A DNA stretch of 20,709 bases from Bacteroidota bacterium (GTDB taxonomy: Bacteria > Bacteroidota > Bacteroidia > Flavobacteriales_F > PHOS-HE28), in assembly GCA_023430325.1 (NCBI GenBank), contig JAEZAU010000178.1, forward strand, positions 1-20,709, in the 5' to 3' direction. The position numbers and the translations under genes are program-made. The notes under the pieces are model-generated. The model did no database searches. It had not been told where the DNA came from and saw only the letters and a list, made by a program, of their open reading frames with translations. Positions 14,856 to 20,709 of the stretch are shown piece by piece; positions within the stretch are counted from its first letter, which is position 1; every line of letters starts with the position of its first letter.

Positions 14856-16738
14856 TGTGCGGCATTGCTGGCATATACGGTCTTGAAGGGATCGCCGATC
14901 CGCATGCTGCGATCCGTGCCATGACCGATCGCATTGCGCATCGTGGGCCTGATTCAGAAGGTTCGTTCACGGTGGACAACGTGATCTTCGGTCATCGCCG
15001 ATTGAGCGTCATCGATCCGGCCCATGGCTCCGATCAACCCTTCATCAGTGAAGATGGGAACCATACGCTCATCTTCAACGGTGAGATCTACAATTACCGG
15101 GAGCTCCGTAGTGAACTTGAGGAACTCGGCCATACGTTCAGGACCAACGGCGATACGGAAGTTCTTCTTGCTTCCTATGTACAGTGGAAGGAGAAATGCC
15201 TGCACCGGCTCCATGGAATGTTCGCATTCGCCGTGCATGACCGGGTCGCATCGAAGCTGTTCCTGGCCCGCGACCGCATCGGTATAAAGCCGTTGTATTT
15301 CCATCATGGTGACAGGCATTTTTTGTTCGCCTCCGAACTACGCGCGATCCTTGCTTCGGGCCTGGTCGAACGTAAGCTCGATCGTACGGCGTTCATCGAT
15401 CATCTTCGCTATGCCACAGTTCACGCGCCTCGCACGATGGTGCGCGATATACAGATGTTATTGCCCGGCCATCATCTCACTCTTTCGCACGAGGAGGTAC
15501 AGATCGTACGCTGGTGGGATGTGAACGAGAATGCCGATCGGAAGGTGGGCCACCTGGCTGTTGATCAGGTGTACTCGGGGATCCGTGAGCGATTCTTCCG
15601 TGCGGTGGAACGAAGGCTTGTGGCCGATGTGCCATTTGGCGCGTTCCTTTCCGGCGGCATCGATTCCAGTGCCGTGGTGGGGTGCATGGCCCAGTTGATG
15701 GACCGGCCCGTGCGAACGTTCTCCGTGGTCTTCGATGAACAGGAGTTCAGCGAAGAAGAATATTCCACCGCGATCGCGCAGCGGTTCAAGACCGATCATA
15801 CGGTCCTTCGTCTTCGATCCAATGATCTGCTCCATTCGCTTCCCGAGATCTTTTCCGCCATGGACCATCCCAGCGGCGATGGTGCGAATACGTGGATGAT
15901 CAGCAGAGCAACGCGATCGGCCGGCGTCACGGTCGCACTTTCGGGTCTGGGCGGTGATGAATTGTTCGCAGGTTATCCGGTCTTCAAGCATATTATGAAG
16001 CTCTGGGACCAACGCTGGATCACACAATTCCCTGTATGGTCTCGCGCCATCGCAAGATCCATCGTTGCACGAGCGAGGCCGAAGTTCGGCAGATCGGCTT
16101 GGAGTGAAGCGTTGTTACTGGATTCTTTCACCGTTGACAGTACGTATCCCTTGTCGCGTTTGCTGGCCACCGACAGGCAGCTGGACCGTTCGCTGCAACA
16201 ACGCCAATTGCCATCCAATGCGGTACGGTCGATCATGCACCGCGTCATCCGCGAACAAGGTGGTCATGATCTGCCATTCCTCAGCCAGGTATCCGCTGGT
16301 GAATTGCTTACCTATCTGCCCAACGTGCTCCTGCGGGATACCGACCAGATGAGCATGGCGCATGCGTTGGAGGTGCGTGTCCCATTCCTCGATCATGAAC
16401 TGGTGGAGTTCGTGCTGGGTGTGCAGGACCGGTTGAAGTTTCCACACACACCGAAGGAACTACTGGTGAAGTCACTAGGCGATCTGCTCCCTCCCGAAGT
16501 GGTGGATCGCAGGAAGATGGGTTTTGTCCTGCCTTGGGAGCAATGGATGCGCGCCGATCTGCGAAGCTTTTGTGAAGAACGTCTTCGATCGATGGCAGAA
16601 CGCGATGTCTTCAAGAAGGGCGCTGTGATGTCTCTCTGGCGATCGTTCCTCGCCAATGATCCCGAGGCCCGCTGGTTCCGACTCTGGTCCCTGGTGGTGC
16701 TGGAAGATTGGCTTCAGCGCAACGCGATCGAAGAGTAA
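14855..16738 (+). CDS. asnB: Glutamine-dependent asparagine synthetase-like amidotransferase
   Basis: This 627-residue protein has the full AsnB layout. Cys2 (MCGIAGIYG) is the N-terminal glutaminase nucleophile once Met is removed. FNGEIYNY (74-81), RTNGDTEVLL (96-105) and ARDRIGIKPLY (138-148) complete the class II amidotransferase domain. The ATP-pyrophosphatase motif SGGIDSS (266-272) opens the synthetase domain, followed by LSGLGGDELFAGYP and VRVPFLDHELVEF. All expected motifs are intact. Free asparagine synthesis is possible. In polysaccharide loci such paralogues often amidate sugar acids or other glycan precursors, and coupling to a UDP-sugar SDR makes that equally plausible here. It is followed by a hairpin. 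Confidence 0.92.
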   Translation: MCGIAGIYGLEGIADPHAAIRAMTDRIAHRGPDSEGSFTVDNVIFGHRRLSVIDPAHGSDQPFISEDGNHTLIFNGEIYNYRELRSELEELGHTFRTNGDTEVLLASYVQWKEKCLHRLHGMFAFAVHDRVASKLFLARDRIGIKPLYFHHGDRHFLFASELRAILASGLVERKLDRTAFIDHLRYATVHAPRTMVRDIQMLLPGHHLTLSHEEVQIVRWWDVNENADRKVGHLAVDQVYSGIRERFFRAVERRLVADVPFGAFLSGGIDSSAVVGCMAQLMDRPVRTFSVVFDEQEFSEEEYSTAIAQRFKTDHTVLRLRSNDLLHSLPEIFSAMDHPSGDGANTWMISRATRSAGVTVALSGLGGDELFAGYPVFKHIMKLWDQRWITQFPVWSRAIARSIVARARPKFGRSAWSEALLLDSFTVDSTYPLSRLLATDRQLDRSLQQRQLPSNAVRSIMHRVIREQGGHDLPFLSQVSAGELLTYLPNVLLRDTDQMSMAHALEVRVPFLDHELVEFVLGVQDRLKFPHTPKELLVKSLGDLLPPEVVDRRKMGFVLPWEQWMRADLRSFCEERLRSMAERDVFKKGAVMSLWRSFLANDPEARWFRLWSLVVLEDWLQRNAIEE

Positions 16739-16742
16739 AAGG

Positions 16743-16765
16743 GAAGGGGCCTCAACGGCCCCTTC
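16743..16765. terminator. Hairpin terminator between convergent asnB and PorG-like genes
   Basis: This is a perfect 9-base-pair, GC-rich stem (left arm GAAGGGGCC) with a five-base TCAAC loop, between two converging genes. There is no T-run after it on the plus strand. On the minus strand it is followed by CCTTTTA. It probably serves as a shared, bidirectional terminator. Confidence 0.7.
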
Positions 16766-16787
16766 AAAATGATCGTGTTATCGTGGA

Positions 16788-17717
16788 TCAGAACTTCGCC
16801 CTTGACTTGCGGCCTACGCGCTTCGATCCACGGATCCAGTTATAGCGCTGGCGGTAGAAGTTGGACTGGCCGCGCAGCACATAGCTGTAGGTAAGCGTCA
16901 TGGTGAGATAGCTGTCGTTGTGCGTGGGATCCCCACGGATATCTCCCGTATCATAGTTGTTCGGATGCGGAAGATCCACGTTCGGATCGAGCGATACGGC
17001 CCAGGGGCGTTGGTTGGCCATTTCCACCGCGAGCTGGCTGGGCAACAGTGCCGGATCGGCGTACACCGTGCTGGCATCGTCGATATAATCGGTGAAAGTG
17101 GTCCGCCAGTTCAGGTCCCAGCCTATCCGGTGGCGGCGCTTGAAGGTGAAGTGAAAACCCATACCTGCGGGAATGGAGATGCCGATCTGTGAATAATCGG
17201 TCAATTCGGTCTGCAATGGACGCAGGTCCACCACTTCGTTCGTAACAGGATGCTGACCGCGCGGATTGTGGTAGTATACACCGATGCCGGCATAACCGAA
17301 AAGCCTGAAATCAGTACGGTAACGTCCGCGGCCACCTAGATCGTTGTCCTGGTAGATGGTGAACTCAGGCCGCAGGTACCACTCCAGCATATTGTTGCGG
17401 AAGTTGAGGTTGCGGCCCCGGCGCGGTCTATATTCGGTGAGATCATCTGCACCCTGTATGCGGAAGAACATGATGCCCGTGTTCAACGAGATCAAGCGGC
17501 TCAAGCGTCTGCGCGCAAAACCACCAACGGCCCAGCGGGTCTGGCTGAGCTTCATGTCCCACACGAAATCACGGCGTGGCTGGTCCTTGCCACCCATCTC
17601 GCCCAGGTAGTTGGAGCCACCCAGGTGAATACCGAAATCCCACGCGTATTGTGCCTTGGATCCGTAACCCAGAAGCAGCGCCGCACTGAATAAGAATAAG
17701 CGTATCGATCTTTTCAT
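16788..17717 (-). CDS. Outer-membrane beta-barrel, PorG/DUF6089-like
   Basis: This 309-residue protein has a signal peptide (about 1-22: MKRSIRLFLFSAALLLGYGSKA-Q). The mature start WDFGIHLGGSNYLGEMGG is the signature of DUF6089/PorG-like barrels, which in T9SS anchor the periplasmic ring to the outer membrane. The remainder shows alternating aromatic strands (FRLFGYAGIGVYYHNP, IGISIPAGMGFHFTF, HRIGWDLNWRTTFTDYID, YLTMTLTYSYVLRG) and an Arg/Lys-rich C-terminus. The start at 17717 is chosen over 17786 because it begins the signal peptide and lies downstream of an exact promoter box. It stands alone between a terminator and a divergent gene. Since T9SS cargo lies nearby, a secretion role fits, but DUF6089 members are not all T9SS parts. 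Confidence 0.8.
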   Translation of the reverse strand: MKRSIRLFLFSAALLLGYGSKAQYAWDFGIHLGGSNYLGEMGGKDQPRRDFVWDMKLSQTRWAVGGFARRRLSRLISLNTGIMFFRIQGADDLTEYRPRRGRNLNFRNNMLEWYLRPEFTIYQDNDLGGRGRYRTDFRLFGYAGIGVYYHNPRGQHPVTNEVVDLRPLQTELTDYSQIGISIPAGMGFHFTFKRRHRIGWDLNWRTTFTDYIDDASTVYADPALLPSQLAVEMANQRPWAVSLDPNVDLPHPNNYDTGDIRGDPTHNDSYLTMTLTYSYVLRGQSNFYRQRYNWIRGSKRVGRKSRAKF

Positions 17718-17733
17718 GTTCGATCGTTCGATC
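17718..17733. repeat. Two direct copies of TTCGATCG in the PorG-like gene leader
   Basis: Directly upstream of the ATG at 17717 the 8-mer TTCGATCG occurs twice in tandem. Each copy contains the palindrome CGATCG. It lies in the short untranslated leader. It may be an operator or only another instance of the GATC-rich bias of the window. Confidence 0.4.
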
Positions 17734-17746
17734 GGATGAGTGAAGG

Positions 17747-17754
17747 CAAACTTA
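17747..17754 (-). promoter_or_regulatory. -7 promoter box of the PorG-like gene
   Basis: Minus-strand TAAGTTTG is an exact TAnnTTTG match, ending 29 bases before the ATG at 17717. It leaves a leader of about 20 bases, unlike the almost leaderless promoters elsewhere in the window. Confidence 0.55.
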
Positions 17755-17840
17755 GCAAAGTTCGGGGCCATTGGTACAGTTTTCATATGATCGTTGGGAA
17801 CATCCGTGTAATAGCAAGGCTTCCCGATCGCTCCGGCAGA

Positions 17841-17848
17841 TAGCTTTG
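17841..17848 (+). promoter_or_regulatory. -7 promoter box of the flavoenzyme-adhesin operon
   Basis: TAGCTTTG is an exact TAnnTTTG match only 4 bases upstream of the GTG at 17853. Its first three bases (TAG) are also an in-frame stop, so no earlier start is possible and the mRNA should be leaderless. Confidence 0.6.
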
Positions 17849-17852
17849 TGCT

Positions 17853-18815
17853 GTGTTCGACCTTGAAAGGCTCCCGGCCCTGTTCGGGATCAAATATCCG
17901 CTTGTACAGGCCGGAATGATCTGGTGTTCAGGCTGGGAACTCGCTTCCGCCGTAAGCAATGCCGGAGGATTGGGGATCATTGGATCGGGATCGATGTATC
18001 CGGAGATCCTAAGGATCCACATCCGCAAATGCAAGGCCGCCACCACGAAGCCGTTCGCGGTGAACGTGCCCATGCTCTATCCGAACATCGAAGAGCATAT
18101 GGCGATCATCCTGGAGGAAAAGGTCCCCATCGTTTTCACCAGCGCAGGAAATCCTGCGGTGTGGACAGCACGGTTGAAAGCGGAAGGGATCACTTTGGTG
18201 CATGTGGTGAGCAGTGTGAAATTCGCCTTGAAAGCTCAGCAGGCTGGTTGCGATGCCGTGGTGGCCGAAGGATTCGAGGCCGGTGGACATAACGGCCGGG
18301 AGGAGACCACCACGCTGGTGCTTGTCCCCATGGTGTGTGATGCCGTTTCTATCCCTGTGATCGCAGCAGGAGGCATCAGTGATGGCAGAAGCATGCTGGC
18401 GGCGATGTGTCTGGGCGCTGATGGTGTGCAGATGGGCAGCCGTTTCGTTTGCTCGGAAGAAAGCAGCGCGCACAGGGCGTTCAAGGAACATGTGATGAGC
18501 GCGGATGAAGGTGGAACATATCTGACCTTGAAGGAATTAGCTCCTGTGCGGTTGATGCGCAACAAATTCTTCCAGGAGATACAGGAAGCCTACTCGAAAG
18601 GTGCAACAGCCGCCGATCTGAAGGCTTTGCTGGGCCGCGCCCGCGCGAAAAAGGGTATGTTCGAAGGGGATCTTGAAGAAGGTGAACTGGAGATCGGTCA
18701 GGTAAGCGGACGTATCAGGGATATCAAGCCGGCAGCCACGATAGTGGAAGAGGTGATGCGTGAATTCCATCAAGCGATCGAACGGGTAAAAGGACTGGCT
18801 CCCGTACTGCAATGA
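17853..18815 (+). CDS. Nitronate monooxygenase / FabK-like FMN enzyme
   Basis: This 320-residue TIM-barrel flavoprotein opens with LPALFGIKYPLVQAGM, the usual first strand. It has SNAGGLGIIG (35-44), AEGFEAGGHNG (138-148, with His146), AAGGISDG (171-178) and GADGVQMGSRF (188-198), the FMN-phosphate-binding region. The family includes nitronate monooxygenases, which oxidise alkyl nitronates, and FabK enoyl-ACP reductases; sequence alone does not separate them with certainty. The GTG start is forced: an in-frame TAG lies 12 bases upstream and the next Met (22) is inside the barrel. The stop overlaps the adhesin start by four bases. It is a cytoplasmic metabolic enzyme with no obvious link to the adhesin. 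Confidence 0.88.
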   Translation: MFDLERLPALFGIKYPLVQAGMIWCSGWELASAVSNAGGLGIIGSGSMYPEILRIHIRKCKAATTKPFAVNVPMLYPNIEEHMAIILEEKVPIVFTSAGNPAVWTARLKAEGITLVHVVSSVKFALKAQQAGCDAVVAEGFEAGGHNGREETTTLVLVPMVCDAVSIPVIAAGGISDGRSMLAAMCLGADGVQMGSRFVCSEESSAHRAFKEHVMSADEGGTYLTLKELAPVRLMRNKFFQEIQEAYSKGATAADLKALLGRARAKKGMFEGDLEEGELEIGQVSGRIRDIKPAATIVEEVMREFHQAIERVKGLAPVLQ

Positions 18816-20709
18816 TCTTTCGGCAACAAATAGCACCTGCCGAACGTCTTATCAACGTGGGTCACAAGTACTTCAGGTCTTTCTTGGTACTATCTGGCGT
18901 GCTGTTCGCATGGCCGGCCTTTGCGGTCATCCTCGATCCACCCGATCTGCGCTGCGCATCAGTGAACATCGGCGGAGATGTGACCTTGACATGGATGGTG
19001 CCGCCCGATCCCGGAGGCGATTTTTTGGAGTATAAGATCTACAGTTCCGGCGCCATCGGTGGCCCATACACGCCCGCCGGCACCGTCGGTACATATGCGC
19101 AGACTACGTTCTTCCATCCAGGGGCCGGTGCCCAGGCGGGGCCACGGTACTATTACGTGACCACCGTTTCCACGTCGCCTGCACCGAACGAATCGATCGC
19201 CTCCGACACTCTTTCCACCATCTTCGTTCAGGTAGGCCAGAGCACGCCGATGGGCAACGCGGTGATCTCCTGGAATCCGCCGGCGGTACTGCCAAGTTCA
19301 CAGACCATCGGTGTTTACCTCGAATATCCGCTTGGTAATTGGATCCTGCTAGCCGATCTGCCACCCACAGCCACCAGCTACCAGCATGTCGTTTCGGTCT
19401 GTGAAGCCACGCTCACATTCCGTGTGGGGTTGAATGATGGATCGGGATGTGTTTCCTTCAGTTCGCGTGATTCGGATCTTTTCGCTGATGCCACACCACC
19501 GAGTTCCCCGATCGTAACATCTGTTTCCGTTGATACCATCAGCGGCCTTTCCACGATCGAATGGGAACCCAGTCCGCAGGCCGATACCGATGGTTACATC
19601 CTGCTTACCGTAACGCCAGGTGGTGGCGTCATCATCGATACGGTGTATGGCCAGTTCAACACGTTCTATGAGTGGGATGCGAGCACCGCTGACCTCGGTC
19701 CGGAGGCGTTCACCATCGCCGCATTCGATACCTGCCTGGTAGGTACACCGCCGAGCCCGAACACCAGCGCCACGCTGCCGGAGCATACCACCATGCACCT
19801 GACCAATTCATATGATCAGTGCGGGGGCAACGTCTATCTCACCTGGAGCCCTTATGGTGGTTGGCAACCGGCCAGTTACCAGGTGCTCGTGCAGATGGAT
19901 GGTGGCCTTTGGAACGTGGTGGCGAACCTGGCCGGATCGCAGCTTTCCTACCTGCACACCGTGCAACCCGATCACCAGTATTGCTATGTCATAAAGGCGA
20001 TAAGTATCGATCCGGCCATCACTTCACTCAGCAATGAAAGTTGCCGCTACAGCGATCACTCGGCCATACCTCAATTCAATTATCTACGTACGGTCACCGT
20101 GGTCGATTCCACCACCATCATGGTGGTGGACACTGTGGACGTTTCCGCTTACGCCACGGCCTATATCCTTGAACGATCGGACAATGGCGGCGCCTGGTCG
20201 GCCATCGCCACCGCACCTGCCGGCGCCGGGCCTGTCATCACCTGGATCGATGCGGCCGTGGAACCGGCCACCGTTGCTTATCGCTACCGCGTGCAGGTCT
20301 ATGACAGTTGCGGCACCTTCGCGCTCACCAGCAACATCGGCGGCAACATCATCCTCAGCGGCCGATCGGAACTGGACAACACCAACGATCTTTCCTGGAA
20401 CACTTACGCGCAGTGGGCTGGATCGATCGCCGGTTACATCATTCATAGACGGGTCGCGAACGAGGCCATGGGACCGATCGGTATGGTACCGGCCACCGAG
20501 CTCACTTACAACGATGATGTTTCGGTGTTCATCGAGAGCACCGGCAGGTTCTGCTATTACGTGGAAGCCGTGGAGTCCGGCAATCCATCAGGCATCAACG
20601 CCACATCGGCCAGCAACCAGATCTGCGTGGTGCAGGAAGATCTCGTGTACATACCCAACGCGTTCATCATCGGCGGCATCAACAGCATCTTCATCCCGGT
20701 CATCGGTTA
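18812..20709 (+). CDS. Large secreted fibronectin-III-like surface protein with type B-like sorting motif, 3'-truncated
   Basis: An uninterrupted frame runs from the ATG at 18812 to the window edge (632 codons and two bases). The start overlaps the upstream stop by four bases. The N-terminus carries a hydrophobic export segment (about 23-38: FRSFLVLSGVLFAWPAFA). From about residue 43 there are some six repeated fibronectin-III-like units, each with a Trp strand and a tyrosine-rich strand (VTLTWMVPP, AVISWNPPA, STIEWEPSPQADTDGYILL, VYLTWSPYGGWQPASYQVL, AYILERSDNGGAWSAI, LSWNTYAQWAGSIAGYII). Near residue 612 it reads VYIPNAFIIGGINSIFIPV, resembling the PNAFTPNGDGIND start of gliding-motility/T9SS type B sorting domains but about two residues shorter. 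It is probably exported by T9SS as an adhesin. The ending is outside the window. Confidence 0.85.
   Translation, partial: MIFRQQIAPAERLINVGHKYFRSFLVLSGVLFAWPAFAVILDPPDLRCASVNIGGDVTLTWMVPPDPGGDFLEYKIYSSGAIGGPYTPAGTVGTYAQTTFFHPGAGAQAGPRYYYVTTVSTSPAPNESIASDTLSTIFVQVGQSTPMGNAVISWNPPAVLPSSQTIGVYLEYPLGNWILLADLPPTATSYQHVVSVCEATLTFRVGLNDGSGCVSFSSRDSDLFADATPPSSPIVTSVSVDTISGLSTIEWEPSPQADTDGYILLTVTPGGGVIIDTVYGQFNTFYEWDASTADLGPEAFTIAAFDTCLVGTPPSPNTSATLPEHTTMHLTNSYDQCGGNVYLTWSPYGGWQPASYQVLVQMDGGLWNVVANLAGSQLSYLHTVQPDHQYCYVIKAISIDPAITSLSNESCRYSDHSAIPQFNYLRTVTVVDSTTIMVVDTVDVSAYATAYILERSDNGGAWSAIATAPAGAGPVITWIDAAVEPATVAYRYRVQVYDSCGTFALTSNIGGNIILSGRSELDNTNDLSWNTYAQWAGSIAGYIIHRRVANEAMGPIGMVPATELTYNDDVSVFIESTGRFCYYVEAVESGNPSGINATSASNQICVVQEDLVYIPNAFIIGGINSIFIPVIG

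Noticed and set aside
18009..18491. A 160-codon minus-strand frame opposite the flavoenzyme
   Set aside because: The plus strand encodes a complete FMN-binding barrel. The minus frame has no domain and unusual His/Gln content.
19104..20446. Several minus-strand and short plus-strand frames (19104-19364, 19349-19798, 20084-20446 on minus; 19812-20037 on plus)
   Set aside because: All are covered by the single long plus-strand fibronectin-III-like frame from 18812 and show no protein-like features.

Overview
This window looks like a chromosomal segment from a member of the Bacteroidota, most likely a Flavobacteriales-type lineage with fairly high GC. The evidence is a T9SS type A C-terminal sorting domain, a type B (gliding-motility-like) sorting motif, a PorG/DUF6089-like outer-membrane barrel, signal peptides that end in Ala-Gln, and Bacteroidota-type -7 promoter boxes (TAnnTTTG) just upstream of the first genes of transcription units. 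Coding density is close to complete. The longest gaps are about 135 bases, so no gene-free stretch exceeds 300 bases. I see no rRNA, tRNA, CRISPR array, IS element or integrase.

Layout. (1) 1-3805 is a glycan-assembly block: a 5'-truncated GT2 glycosyltransferase (+), a second GT2 (-) that converges on it, then a coupled pair of an SDR nucleotide-sugar epimerase/dehydratase and a GT4 glycosyltransferase (+). (2) 3781-6974 is a four-gene minus-strand operon: a T9SS-sorted surface protein followed by three tandem, divergent paralogues. Each paralogue has a signal peptide, a phage-tail-fibre-like middle region and a C-terminal formylglycine-enzyme/C-type-lectin-like domain with eight cysteines at conserved spacing. 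(3) 7033-13892 is a compact plus-strand operon: a small DUF4956-like membrane protein, a CotH-family kinase, an O-antigen ligase/polymerase-like membrane protein, a membrane-anchored CotH-like protein fused to a beta-helix-like tail, and a membrane-anchored metallophosphoesterase with degenerate metal motifs. (4) 13926-16738 is a UDP-sugar SDR (UDP-glucuronate decarboxylase-like) coupled to an AsnB-type glutamine amidotransferase, closed by a hairpin. (5) 16788-17717 is the PorG-like barrel (-). (6) 17853-20709 is a nitronate monooxygenase/FabK-like flavoenzyme coupled to a long fibronectin-III-like adhesin that runs off the window end.

Together the window reads as a surface-glycan and cell-surface-protein locus. 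Nucleotide-sugar enzymes and glycosyltransferases make repeat units, and an O-antigen ligase/polymerase-like protein handles them outside the inner membrane. Two CotH-type proteins plus a phosphatase-fold protein may phosphorylate or tailor an extracytoplasmic target, and secreted adhesin-like proteins are exported through T9SS. The kinase/pseudokinase/phosphatase-like operon around the polymerase and the triplicated lectin-like cassette are the best candidates for something undescribed. Genome-wide-style features also stand out: strong over-representation of GATC/CGATCG, and promoter boxes so close to start codons that several mRNAs should be leaderless or nearly so.
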